From: Streptomyces spiramenti
GTDB taxonomy: Bacteria; Actinomycetota; Actinomycetes; Streptomycetales; Streptomycetaceae
Assembly: GCF_012034385.1 (NCBI RefSeq)
Contig: NZ_JAAVJB010000002.1
Location: 22,716 to 86,715, forward strand
Length of the DNA stretch: 64,000 nucleotides
Direction: 5' to 3'
The translations under genes and the position numbers were made by a program. Shown piece after piece: positions 24,716-34,205 of this stretch. Position 1 is the first letter of the stretch. Every line of letters starts with the position of its first letter. Below the pieces are notes generated by a model. It was not told the DNA's origin. It ran no database searches and saw only the letters and a list, made by a program, of their open reading frames with translations.

Positions 24716-25746
24716 CCACCGAACTCCTCAACACCCTCTACGTCCAAACCCAAGGCATCGAACTCCGCCTTGAAGAAGACTCTGTCCGTATCCGGCACCC
24801 CGATCAACCCGGTCGACGCATCCTCCCGCTACGTCGAGTCAACGCCATCGTCGTCTACGGCCACGTCACCCTCTCCACCGAACTTCTCACTCGATGCGCC
24901 CAAGACGGCCGAACCGTCACCTGGATGAGCCGCACCGGTCGATACCTCGGCCGCCTCGACGGTGCGGTTCGAGGCAACGTCCTGCTCCGACACGCACAAC
25001 ACCAGGCACACGACGACACCGAAACCCGCGTGGCGATCGCCCGCCAGGTCGTCGCAGCCAAAGTTCGCAACAGCCGATGGATCATCCTCCGCGCGGCACG
25101 TGACGCAACCCCCACGCCACAGACCGCCATGCGCGCCAGAGCGAACGAGCTCGCACAAGCACTCACAAAAATCCCCGACGCAGCCGACATCGACGCCCTC
25201 ATGGGCTACGAGGGCAACGCCGCGCGACTCCACTTCGAAGCACTCCGCCACGCGCTGCGCCCCGACGACGGGATCCCTCCCTTCGAACGTCGCGAACGGC
25301 GCCCACCTACAGACCCCGTGAACGCCGCCCTGTCCTTCACCTACGGACTGCTTCGCAGCCTGGTCCACGGCGCCACCGAACAGGTCGGCCTCGACCCCTA
25401 CGTCGGCTACCTGCACGGCATCCGCCCCGGCAAGCCCTCGCTTGCCCTGGACCTGATGGAGGAGTTCCGCGCTCCGCTGGCAGACCGGCTGGTTCTCAGC
25501 CTGTTCAACCGCCGCCAACTGCGTGCCGAGCACTTCGACGCTTTGCCCGGAGGCGCTGTCAACCTCACCGACGACGGCCGCACTGTCCTCTTTCAGGCCT
25601 GGCAAGAACTCAGGGATAAACCTGCCACCCACACCTTGGCCGGCCGCGACGTCCCCACCGGGTTGCTGCCCACTATGCAAGCCCGTCTCGTCGCCCGCCA
25701 CCTCCGCGGAGACCTACCCGCCTACCTGCCCTGGACGGCCACCTGA
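24712..25746 (+). CDS. cas1: Cas1 spacer integrase (type I-C)
   Basis: A 344-residue Cas1 of the I-C branch, starting M-T-T-E-L-L-N-T-L-Y-V-Q-T-Q-G. The metal site is intact: Glu in M-G-Y-E-G-N-A-A near residue 166, His in G-Y-L-H-G-I near 233 and acidic residues in L-A-L-D-L-M-E-E-F near 247. With Cas2 it inserts new spacers at the leader-proximal repeat. It overlaps cas4 and cas2 by a few nucleotides. Confidence 0.95.
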   Translation: MTTELLNTLYVQTQGIELRLEEDSVRIRHPDQPGRRILPLRRVNAIVVYGHVTLSTELLTRCAQDGRTVTWMSRTGRYLGRLDGAVRGNVLLRHAQHQAHDDTETRVAIARQVVAAKVRNSRWIILRAARDATPTPQTAMRARANELAQALTKIPDAADIDALMGYEGNAARLHFEALRHALRPDDGIPPFERRERRPPTDPVNAALSFTYGLLRSLVHGATEQVGLDPYVGYLHGIRPGKPSLALDLMEEFRAPLADRLVLSLFNRRQLRAEHFDALPGGAVNLTDDGRTVLFQAWQELRDKPATHTLAGRDVPTGLLPTMQARLVARHLRGDLPAYLPWTAT

Positions 25747-26036
25747 TGGACCTCCTGCTCACCTACGACGTCGACACCACCACCCCCGAGGGCGCCCGTC
25801 GCCTCCGACGCGTCGCGAAGCTCTGTGAAGGCTACGGCCTACGCGTCCAGAAGTCCGTCTTCGAGATCGTCGCCGACGAAGCCGGCCTCCTGCGCCTCCT
25901 GGCCAGCATGGACGCCACCATCGACGCGGACTCCGACAGCATCCGGATCTACCGTCTGCCCCACAACGGCCTCACCTCAGTCGAGACCCGCGGCATCGCC
26001 CAGCTACAGTCACACCGTGACGACTTGGTCGTCTGA
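25746..26036 (+). CDS. cas2: Cas2 adaptation subunit
   Basis: A 96-residue ferredoxin-like protein starting M-D-L-L-L-T-Y-D-V-D, with the conserved Asp near residue 8, and V-Q-K-S-V-F-E in the middle. Cas2 dimers bridge two Cas1 dimers in the integrase complex. The ATG overlaps the cas1 stop (TGATG). It ends 144 bp before array 2. Confidence 0.95.
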   Translation: MDLLLTYDVDTTTPEGARRLRRVAKLCEGYGLRVQKSVFEIVADEAGLLRLLASMDATIDADSDSIRIYRLPHNGLTSVETRGIAQLQSHRDDLVV

Positions 26037-26180
26037 CCACCCCCAGACCAGCTTCGGAACCCCAAGTGGACACACGACACGCGGATCGCACCGAAGCGGA
26101 ATGTCGGGATTAACGGGAATGCCCCTGCAGAGTGCGAGTCGCCGCCGGCACCGTACAGACAACACCGCAGGTCAGATACT
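26037..26180 (+). promoter_or_regulatory. Leader of CRISPR array 2
   Basis: The 144 bp between cas2 and the first repeat of array 2. It contains ACCGCAGGTCAG at 26164-26175, 5 bp from the repeat, matching the same motif in the array 1 leader, and a roughly similar GGCAC-GT-CAG stretch before it. This is likely the leader-anchoring site used by Cas1-Cas2 and includes the array promoter. Confidence 0.75.
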
Positions 26181-29100
26181 GTGGCGACCGTCCTCCGGGG
26201 CGGTCGAGGATCGCAACCACGAGGTCGACCGCATCTGCCGCCGCCGGACCCGCACGTGGCGACCGTCCTCCGGGGCGGTCGAGGATCGCAACCTCAAGGC
26301 ACACGGCCACCCGCCCTGGAGCGACAGTGGCGACCGTCCTCCGGGGCGGTCGAGGATCGCAACCGGTCATGGGGTTGTCGCGGTCAGATGGGACGTAGGG
26401 GGTGGCGACCGTCCTCCGGGGCGGTCGAGGATCGCAACCATGCGCCGCCCTCCCGCCTGTCGGCGCCGTCGCCCCGTGGCGACCGTCCTCCGGGGCGGTC
26501 GAGGATCGCAACCTCACGACGATTCGTGTCTCCAAGCTCTCCACCACGGTGGCGACCGTCCTCCGGGGCGGTCGAGGATCGCAACGCGGCGCAGAGGACG
26601 GGGCGCTGGAACATGCCGAGTGTGGCGACCGTCCTCCGGGGCGGTCGAGGATCGCAACGCGGGGAGTCTCAGACAGGTGCGTCACGTACTCCGTGTGGCG
26701 ACCGTCCTCCGGGGCGGTCGAGGATCGCAACCGCCCGGCGTGATGGCCTACGGGATCGACGTCGGGGGTGGCGACCGTCCTCCGGGGCGGTCGAGGATCG
26801 CAACCGCTCGCCAGACGCGCATGCGGGTCAGTCGGCCGCCGCGTGGCGACCGTCCTCCGGGGCGGTCGAGGATCGCAACTTCATCGAGCTGAGCGAGTGC
26901 ACCGACGAGCAGGGCGTGGCGACCGTCCTCCGGGGCGGTCGAGGATCGCAACCAAATTTCCGACCGCCCGCGAGGCGGTCGGGGCGCGCGTGGCGACCGT
27001 CCTCCGGGGCGGTCGAGGATCGCAACTTGGTGGCGGTCAACCTGCACGATCCTCGCGACGGGTGGCGACCGTCCTCCGGGGCGGTCGAGGATCGCAACCA
27101 GGAGGCCGGCAACCGCACCGATGAGATGTACCACCGGTGGCGACCGTCCTCCGGGGCGGTCGAGGATCGCAACCGCTGCGAGCGGGACGTGGGGGAGCTG
27201 CGCACCGTCGTGGCGACCGTCCTCCGGGGCGGTCGAGGATCGCAACGCGTACGCGGTCCGGCGGTCCGCGCTCCACTCCGATGGTGGCGACCGTCCTCCG
27301 GGGCGGTCGAGGATCGCAACGATGCCATCCGTGCCGAGTCGCTGAAGGAGCGGCAGGGTGGCGACCGTCCTCCGGGGCGGTCGAGGATCGCAACGGCGAG
27401 ACGGTCGCGGGCGGTGTCATCGAGCGGTGGTGGCGACCGTCCTCCGGGGCGGTCGAGGATCGCAACCGTAGAGGTTCAGGTTCAGGAAGTGGGTGGTTGT
27501 AGTGGCGACCGTCCTCCGGGGCGGTCGAGGATCGCAACGGCCATCACCTCGCGGCCGCCCACCATGCGGTGCAGGTGGCGACCGTCCTCCGGGGCGGTCG
27601 AGGATCGCAACCCGCAGATCGCAGGGCCCTGCCACGTGGGCAGCGCACGTGGCGACCGTCCTCCGGGGCGGTCGAGGATCGCAACTACGGGCCTGGCGAA
27701 GCCCGGTTCGACGCGCACGGCGTGGCGACCGTCCTCCGGGGCGGTCGAGGATCGCAACCGGGTGATCAGGGTGTCGGGGTGATCGGGGCCGAGCGTGGCG
27801 ACCGTCCTCCGGGGCGGTCGAGGATCGCAACTTCACGGCGTGTCCTCTCTCTACGTCGGGACGGCGGGTGGCGACCGTCCTCCGGGGCGGTCGAGGATCG
27901 CAACTTCACGGCGTGTCCTCTCTCTACGTCGGGACGGCGGGTGGCGACCGTCCTCCGGGGCGGTCGAGGATCGCAACCCCCGGGCGGTCCGCGTGTGCGT
28001 GCGGCTGGTCACGTGGCGACCGTCCTCCGGGGCGGCCGAGGATCGCAACCTGAACCCCTTCCGTGGGTTGCCGGCGCCGCCCGCGTGGCGACCGTCCTCC
28101 GGGGCGGTCGAGGATCGCAACCACCACGACCAGGACCAAGAGCAGCAAGGGCGGCGTGGCGACCGTCCTCCGGGGCGGTCGAGGATCGCAACGGGGCGCG
28201 TCCCTTCGGGCGGCACCCGCCGACGGTGGTGGCGACCGTCCTCCGGGGCGGTCGAGGATCGCAACGGGCGCCCGGCCATGTCCAGCAGGTGGCGCAGCGT
28301 GGCGACCGTCCTCCGGGGCGGTCGAGGATCGCAACTCCGTTGGCCAGGATCTCGGCGTAGACGGCCGCTAGTGGCGACCGTCCTCCGGGGCGGTCCAGGA
28401 TCGCAACTCCGATCCGAGACCACGTCGCCCCCGAGATCCGGGGTGGCGACCGTCCTCCGGGGCGGTCGAGGATCGCAACGACGGCACCCGGAGAAGCTTC
28501 GGGGCCTCACCCCGGGTGGCGACCGTCCTCCGGGGCGGTCGAGGATCGCAACCGGACCATCGGGTCGGGGAGGGTGTCGGACGTGACCCGGGTGGCGACC
28601 GTCCTCCGGGGCGGTCGAGGATCGCAACTCGTCCTCGGCCGCGCGCCGCGCCAGGGCGGCGGTGGTGGCGACCGTCCTCCGGGGCGGTCGAGGATCGCAA
28701 CCGCTCGCACGGGTCGCCGATCTCGCTGGGCCCGATGTGGCGACCGTCCTCCGGGGCGGTCGAGGATCGCAACGAGTGAGCCAAGTTGACCTGCACCTAC
28801 GAAGGTACATGGTGGCGACCGTCCTCCGGGGCGGTCGAGGATCGCAACATCGCCCACTGGGCGACGGCTGCGACGGCGAGCGCCGCGTGGCGACCGTCCT
28901 CCGGGGCGGTCGAGGATCGCAACTGCGGGGCGTAGGCGTCGCGGTGCTCGGGCGCTCCGTGTGGCGACCGTCCTCCGGGGCGGTCGAGGATCGCAACCTC
29001 CCGCTGCACGAATGGGTGGGGCTGGGGCCAGCGGGTGGCGACCGTCCTCCGGGGCGGTCGAGGATCGCAACGTCGAGTGCTGGAGGAAGGAGATCGGGAA

Positions 29101-30317
29101 CGTCGTAAGTGGCGACCGTCCTCCGGGGCGGTCGAGGATCGCAACCCCCGACCCCACCACCACCGCCTGGTGGTGGGGCCGGGGTGGCGACCGTCCTCCG
29201 GGGCGGTCGAGGATCGCAACTGGGCCGCCGTGAACGGCGCCGCCGCCGCTGAGGCCGTGGCGACCGTCCTCCGGGGCGGTCGAGGATCGCAACGCGACGG
29301 CGGCGGCGCTGCCGGCGAGCAGACCCGCGTGGCGACCGTCCTCCGGGGGCGGTCGAGGATCGCAACAACGTCTCGCCGCCCTGTCCGCGCCTCCGCGCCG
29401 GGGTGGCGACCGTCCTCCGGGGCGGTCGAGGATCGCAACCGATCTGGTACGACCGACCACGACGCATCCTGTACATGTGGCGACCGTCCTCCGGGGCGGT
29501 CGAGGGTCGCAACCCCGTCGATGTCGACCGCGTCCACCTCGGTCACCGGTGGCGACCGTCCTCCGGGGCGGTCGAGGATCGCAACCCGACCGCGACGAGG
29601 ACCCCGATCCCGCTGACGTTGTGGCGACCGTCCTCCGGGGCGGTCGAGGATCGCAACTTCTCCGTCCCGGTGGGGACCATGAGCATCTGGAACGGTGGCG
29701 ACCGTCCTCCGGGGCGGTCGAGGATCGCAACCGGCGCGAAGTCGCCCGGCTGAAGGGCAAGATGCCAGGTGTGGCGACCGTCCTCCGGGGCGGTCGAGGA
29801 TCGCAACCTCTCAGCCGATGAAATCGACCTAGAGTCATGGGTGTGGCGACCGTCCTCCGGGGCGGTCGAGGATCGCAACCAGCCGTCGGCGTCGTAGCTC
29901 GTGTCGTCCTCGATGGTGGCGACCGTCCTCCGGGGCGGTCGAGGATCGCAACGTGATCAACCGGGTCTACAACGACGGCATCCGCAAGGTGGCGACCGTC
30001 CTCCGGGGCGGTCGAGGATCGCAACGAGTTGCCAGCGGTGGCGTTGCGGCAGCACGCGATGTGGCGACCGTCCTCCGGGGCGGTCGAGGATCGCAACTCC
30101 CGACCCACCACCAGGCGGTGGTGTGCCCGGAGAGTGGCGACCGTGCCCCGGGGCGGTCGAGGATCGCAACCAGGAGAAGGTCGGCGCCTGGCTGCACCGC
30201 CGCTCCGGTGGCAACCGTCCTTCGGGACGGTCGAGGATCGCAACCATGATTTCATCTGCTGTCGCCACGGCGCGTCCCGCGTGGCGACCGTCCTTCGGGG
30301 CGGTCGAGGATCGCAAT
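26181..30317 (+). CRISPR. CRISPR array 2, type I-C repeats, 57 repeats
   Basis: I counted 57 repeats of 37 bp (first 26181-26217, last 30281-30317) at a mean period of 73 bp; spacers are about 33-39 bp. The repeat begins GTGGCGACCGTCCTCC and ends GAGGATCGCAAC. Repeats near cas2 are uniform; those at 30134, 30208 and 30281 are mutated, and a broken repeat start remains at 30355, so the leader is at the left. Single variants occur at 28013, 28371, 29329 (one extra G) and 29477. The spacers at 27832-27867 and 27905-27940 are identical. Confidence 0.98.
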
Positions 30318-30414
30318 GTCTTCGGAGCCGCCCTCGGCGACGTCCTGCGACCAGGTGGCGACCGTTCTTTTGGCTGGCGACGGTCTGTCCGCCGCAGTTG
30401 CGCAGCGCGCCGTT

Positions 30415-30650
30415 CCCCTACCGGCTTATCAGTTGACGGGCTCGGCGGCGTGGGCCGGAGCAGCGTTCGCCGCTGAGTGGGCCCCGCGACCGTTCGGCCT
30501 AGCCGGTCGGCGGACATCTCGCCGACCGGCTCCTGCCGCGCGTGGTGCTGCTGACCGTGGCGCTGATACGGGTGCTGGCGATGGCCGGAGGAGTCATCGC
30601 GCTTGCCTCTGGCGCAGGCGTAGCAGTGGCCTTGGCCATCGCGGGTCATC
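30415..30650 (+). pseudogene. MFS transporter remnant at the distal end of array 2
   Basis: The plus strand reads Y-Q-L-T-G-S-A-A-W-A-G-A-A-F-A-A-E-W-A-P-R in one frame and, after a frameshift, V-V-L-L-T-V-A-L-I-R-V-L-A-M-A-G-G-V-I-A-L-A in another. This matches the first three membrane segments of MFS transporters. It starts about where the CRISPR repeats fade out, so the array end and the old gene are directly joined. Confidence 0.55.
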
Positions 30651-30706
30651 GAATATCCCAAGCGGGGCTTCGCCATCGAACAGGATGTCTCCGACGACGT
30701 ACGCAC
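30651..30706 (+). pseudogene. Inverted fragment of the ydcF-like gene
   Basis: The plus strand encodes E-Y-P-K-R-G-F-A-I-E-Q-D-V-S-D-D-V-R, nearly the same as the C-terminal part of the DUF218 protein encoded on the minus strand at 31330-32001 (E-Y-P-K-R-G-F-A-I-E-Q-D-V-P-D-D-V-R). The two copies form an inverted repeat about 0.7 kb apart, so an inversion or duplication has occurred here. Confidence 0.65.
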
Positions 30707-30854
30707 GCCAAGGCAAAACTCGGCTGCCGCGCCCAGGTTCTGCGTACCGTTGTCCACCCGTCTCGCGGGCGCCGACCACGTCTCGCGCGCTACTGCGCCG
30801 GTCTGCCAGCCTCGGCCAGCAGGCAGCCCGCTGCCGCTGGCCGGGGCCGTCTGG

Positions 30855-31210
30855 TGATCAACAGGACGGACATCGAGCGCCGCGGCCGGGGGCAGGTCGT
30901 CCGCGTGATCGTCGACGACCACGCACTCGTGGCCCGTCGAGTCCAGCCTCTCGAGGGAGCGCTGGTAGATGAGCGGAGACGGTTTCCGTACACCTTCGAG
31001 TTCCGACAGGATGACGAGCGCGTCGAAGAAGCCGTCGCACATGCCCAGCTCCTCGTACGGGTTGTACGGCTCGACGCCGAACGAGTTGCTGAGCAAAGCC
31101 AACTTGATCTCAGCCGCACGCGCCCGCCGAGCGGCGGCGACGATGGGCGGCCCCGACCGGAGGTTGGCCAGGGCGCGCCGCATCAGGCCCGGGGTGCGCG
31201 TGGTAAGCAC
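30855..31210 (-). pseudogene. HAD-like hydrolase fragment
   Basis: The minus strand encodes I-K-L-A-L-L-S-N-S-F-G, R-K-P-S-P-L-I-Y-Q-R-S-L-E-R-L and V-V-V-D-D-H-A-D-D-L, which are motifs II, III and IV of HAD-superfamily hydrolases. Motif I (D-x-D) is missing and the frame runs on into the CRISPR array without a proper end, so this is a truncated gene. Between here and 31330 nothing else is visible. Confidence 0.58.
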
Positions 31211-31329
31211 GCCGCCGAAGTTGAGGATCAGGCCCCGCTAGGTAGCTGGCAATGCGGCCTCCTGGGGACTCGTGTAACGAGAGCGGGAGGAGGAGCGGAG
31301 CGGCTGCGGGGCGAGGAGGGTGTAGGGGG

Positions 31330-32001
31330 TCAAGGAGTGATGAGGCGGCTGGTGAAGCCGTCGCGGATCATGGACTCGTACGCGTGGCGTACGTCGTCGG
31401 GGACATCCTGTTCGATGGCGAAGCCTCGCTTGGGATATTCGAGGATTCGCTGGAGGTCGCCGACGAGCATGTCGATCACCAGCTTCTCGTCACCGATGCT
31501 TTTGACGTAGTGGTCGAGCTCCATGGGCTCCGAGGTGCAGATCGCCTCCACCCCGGGCCACAGCTTGCGTGCCGCGGCGAAGGAACGGCGCTCCAGATAG
31601 GGCTTGGATACCAGAAGCACGGCGGACGGCGTGACGCCGGCGGAGGCCAGGGCTGCGCGGGAGAACGTGATGTTCTGGCCGGTGTTCGAAGCCTTCGGCT
31701 CCAGCACGATCGACGCCTCCGGGACGCCGAGGTCGATCGCGTGCTCGCGGTAGTGCACAGCCTCCCCGCGGGGAAAGCGGGCCTTGGTGGTGGGGCTGTT
31801 GCCGCCGGTGAAGACCAGCACCGGGAAGAGCCCGGAGCGGTAGAGACTGGCGGCGAACGAGGCCACGCCGAGGTCGTGCCTTCCCAGGCCGATCGCTGCA
31901 TCGACGGGGCGCACTTCGTGGTGCATCTGGTGGTAGTCCCACACCGCCCTGGCCCGATGCCACTGGTCGTCGGTAATGGGTCGGTTGCTATTGCGCACGC
32001 T
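31330..32001 (-). CDS. YdcF-like (DUF218) family protein
   Basis: About 223 residues of the DUF218/YdcF family: A-A-I-G-L-G-R-H-D near the start, P-V-L-V-F-T-G-G-N-S, the E-A-V-H-Y-R-E-H-A and V-L-E-P-K-A-S-N-T-G-Q-N stretch, and V-L-L-V-S-K-P-Y-L-E-R-R. The family has a Rossmann-like fold and binds nucleotides or nucleotide-linked groups; the precise role is unknown. I favour the GTG at 32001, which has AGGGG 7 nt upstream, over the GTG at 32016. It lies 26 nt downstream of the TPR regulator remnant. Confidence 0.75.
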   Translation of the reverse strand, partial: SVRNSNRPITDDQWHRARAVWDYHQMHHEVRPVDAAIGLGRHDLGVASFAASLYRSGLFPVLVFTGGNSPTTKARFPRGEAVHYREHAIDLGVPEASIVLEPKASNTGQNITFSRAALASAGVTPSAVLLVSKPYLERRSFAAARKLWPGVEAICTSEPMELDHYVKSIGDEKLVIDMLVGDLQRILEYPKRGFAIEQDVPDDVRHAYESMIRDGFTSRLITP

Positions 32002-32027
32002 GTGTCCCCTGGTCACCGTCGCTGCTG

Positions 32028-32408
32028 TCAGCTCGTCCCACTGCTGCCGACCATGATGCTCCTGATACTGCGCAGCTGGTGCACGAGGCCGTACCGCTCC
32101 GCTCTGGCCGCGGCTTTGTCGAGAGCGACGAAACCGTCGTCCCTGGTTGCTGGGTCGGACAGCAGGATGTGGCCATGCGCTGTGTCCAGGCGGACGCGCT
32201 GCATCGGGGAGTCGGCGTTGCCGCTGTCGCGGGCGATGGCGATGAAGCGCAGGGCGGCGGTGAGGTCTCCGGCCCCACGACGGGCGAGGGCGATTTTCTG
32301 ATGGGCGACTGACCAGTCCTCGGGTTCGGTCAGGATTTCGAACTCGCGGGTGGCGGCTTTCATGACCCGGGTCGCGTAGTCGTGCTGCCCGTCCTTGCTC
32401 AGCGCCAT
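32028..32408 (-). pseudogene. C-terminal TPR part of a regulator
   Basis: A 126-residue frame with TPR-like helices (R-V-M-K-A-A-T-R-E-F, A-H-Q-K-I-A-L-A-R-R-G-A-G-D-L-T-A-A-L-R-F, R-V-R-L-D-T-A-H-G-H-I-L-L). This corresponds to the end of XRE-TPR regulators that are typically about 400 residues in Streptomyces. The N-terminal HTH and first TPRs are absent and unrelated sequence lies upstream, so the gene is truncated. Confidence 0.52.
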
Positions 32409-32513
32409 CCGCAGACCGGGGCCGGAGGGCGCCGTCGGCGCTGGGAGGTAGAGGGCACCCTGCTCACCTGACGGTGGCCGTCCTCTTCGGGCGCCGAGGG
32501 CACCGCGCTCGGG

Positions 32514-32780
32514 CTATGCGCATAGGTCAGGGTCAGTGCTCACGGCAGTGCCGCTGTCGATGCTGAGAACGCGGAGCAGGTCCGCGGTGATCACGCGGTA
32601 GGCGCTGCCGAGCCGCAGCACCTTCACGGGGTACTGGTCACGCTTGGCCAGGGCGTAGCCGGTGCTGCGGCCGATCGCCAGCGCTCGGTTCGCGGTATCG
32701 AGGCTAATCACGACGGGCAGGGCGAGCAGCTCGTCGCGGGTCATGCCGGTGGAGGGAGCGGGGTGTCCGAAGGTGGTCAT
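32514..32780 (-). CDS. Excisionase-like helix-turn-helix protein
   Basis: An 88-residue protein with D-T-A-N-R-A-L-A-I-G-R-S-T-G-Y-A-L-A-K-R-D-Q-Y-P-V-K-V-L-R-L-G-S-A-Y split by one wing, i.e. the winged-helix HTH_17/Xis-type DNA-binding fold. Similar proteins act as excisionases or small regulators in integrative elements. It is divergent from the XRE gene at 32872 across a 91-bp gap. A related HTH protein is encoded at 37512-37820. Confidence 0.72.
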   Translation of the reverse strand: MTTFGHPAPSTGMTRDELLALPVVISLDTANRALAIGRSTGYALAKRDQYPVKVLRLGSAYRVITADLLRVLSIDSGTAVSTDPDLCA

Positions 32781-32857
32781 AGTCGCTCTCCGATCGTGTG
32801 GGGCCTCAGCTGACGGAGAACAGCTATCACGGATATGGCAGCATCACATTCTTGGTG

Positions 32858-32874
32858 CATGAATTGCATTCATG
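32858..32874. promoter_or_regulatory. Inverted repeat over the XRE start codon
   Basis: CATGAAT-TGC-ATTCATG has perfect 7-bp arms, and the second arm includes the ATG of the XRE gene. It is probably an autoregulatory operator of that gene or a site for the divergent HTH protein. Confidence 0.5.
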
Positions 32875-33401
32875 GCAAATGATGAGTGGTCCACCCAGCT
32901 CACCACACGGGTGGCCGAGCAGGTCCGCGAAGCCCGCAGGGTTGCCAGCCTCACGGTGGCACAGACCGCCGACGCCTGCGCCGCCCTCGGCGTTCCCGTA
33001 CAGAAAACGACGATCACGAACCTGGAGACCGGCCGCCGGACCTCGGTCGATCTCGCCGAGTTCCTAGTGCTGGCCAAAGCTTTGGAAGTGCCGCCGATCG
33101 CGCTGTTGTTCCCTCTCGGCGCTACGGCGACCGTCGAGGTGCTCCCGGGCAGCCTGTGTCCACCTGGGAGGCGCTGGCCTGGTTCACCGGAGAAGCACGC
33201 GCGGACCGGGCTGCCGCCGAGAGCAGTCCCCAGCGGGTGCTCGACACCTTCCGCGCCCACAGCGACGCAGTGGCCGCCGCCTCCGTCTCCGCCCGTCTGG
33301 CGAAGGACCGGCGCCGCGCTGCCATCCCGTCCAGGATGCTTCCCGTCGCGCTGCTGGAAGCCGACCGTTTTGTACATGCCCCGGTGCTCCGGCAGTGGTG
33401 A
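32872..33401 (+). pseudogene. XRE-family regulator, frameshifted
   Basis: The ATG at 32872 opens an XRE helix-turn-helix (R-V-A-E-Q-V-R-E-A-R-R, T-T-I-T-N-L-E-T-G-R-R-T-S-V, L-A-K-A-L-E-V-P-P-I-A-L-L-F-P-L-G). Near 33150 the sensible sequence moves to another frame (V-S-T-W-E-A-L-A-W-F-T-G-E) and continues to a stop at 33401. That stop lies inside the orphan CRISPR-like repeat, so the 3' end has also been replaced. The intact family has the W-x-A-x-x-W-F-T-G-E continuation in the same frame. Confidence 0.72.
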
Positions 33402-33431
33402 CCGTCCTCCGAGGCGGTTGAGGATCGCAAC
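33395..33431 (+). repeat. Orphan I-C-like CRISPR repeat
   Basis: A 37-bp sequence starting GTGGTGACCGTCCTCC and ending GAGGATCGCAAC matches the array 2 repeat except for three substitutions (positions 5, 18 and 25). It lies 3.1 kb from the end of array 2, between the broken XRE gene and the cas6e fragment. No second repeat is adjacent. Confidence 0.85.
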
Positions 33432-33447
33432 CCGGTGTCCACCCAGG

Positions 33448-33606
33448 GGAGGCCAGACGTCCGCCGTGACCTTCGAAGGCCACCTCCGCATCACCGACCC
33501 GGCGCACTTCACCATGCGCCTGCTCAACGGCATCGGCCCACAGAAGGCATACGGCTGAGGCCTTCTGTCTGACCCTCGCCTCGCTGCCCGCCCGAAACAC
33601 CCACAG
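33448..33606 (+). pseudogene. cas6e 3' remnant (type I-E)
   Basis: The plus frame reads V-T-F-E-G-H-L-R-I-T-D-P, then M-R-L-L-N-G-I-G-P-Q-K-A-Y-G, a stop (TGA at 33556-33558), and L-L-S in the same frame. This is the C-terminal end of Cas6e/CasE (x-G-x-L-x-V-T-D-P ... G-I-G-x-x-K-A-x-G-C-G-L-L), with the family cysteine codon changed to TGA. Everything upstream of it is lost. Confidence 0.75.
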
Positions 33607-33608
33607 CC

Positions 33609-34205
33609 ATGGCTGACATCTGGTGGAAGGTTCACCCACACGACCTGCACCGCATCGTCGACCGTGTGTCCGGCGTCTAAGTCGAACGCAGCCACCTCGA
33701 CCGCGAGGACAACACCGTCGTCAAGGTCGGTGACGCGTTCGCTGCCGGCGACCACCTCAACCGGCTCCTGTCGGCCGCCAACGGCATCTGCCACGCCGTC
33801 ATCGTGGGCCTCGGCGCCGGCCCAGGGCTCGGCGTCGTACACACCGGATCGGCGATCTCCTTCAGACTCGACATCGCCGACCTCTACAAGGCTGAATACA
33901 CCATTCCTCTCGCCTTCTACCTGGCAGCCAACGGCCTCACCGAGGAACGCGACGTACGCCTTGGCCTACGCGACAGAATCGCCGAGACCAAACTCCTTTC
34001 GCGTGTCGTCCAGGACGTCAAGGTCCTCCTGACGCCAGCAGGCACCGACTACGAAGCCCCGGAGACCAGCGAACTCTGCGACGAACGCAGGGACTCTGTC
34101 TCCGCTGGTGTCAACTGGGCCACCCACCCCATGGGCCCGCCCACCACCCGGGCAGGCTTGGGGAACAGCACTTCGCCAGCCCCGGCACCGGACCAACCTT
34201 GCTGA
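33609..34205 (+). pseudogene. cas1e remnant with stop codon and internal deletion
   Basis: From ATG 33609 the frame reads H-P-H-D-L-H-R-I-V-D-R-V-S, a TAA codon at 33678-33680 where the family has Tyr, V-E-R-S-H-L-D-R-E-D-N, and then jumps to L-S-A-A-N-G-I-C-H-A-V-I-V-G-L-G and G-L-G-V-V-H-T-G-S-A-I-S-F with D-I-A-D-L-Y-K-A-E. This is type I-E Cas1 with the middle deleted; the metal-binding His and Asp region remains. The end overlaps the cas2e fragment. It is a different lineage from the intact I-C cas1 at 24712. Confidence 0.82.

Noticed and set aside
27851..30255. Long frames (up to about 580 aa) on both strands through the CRISPR array with repeated D-R-P-G-G-R-S-P
   Set aside because: They are periodic translations of 37-bp repeats that lack internal stops. 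There is no start signal or real protein.
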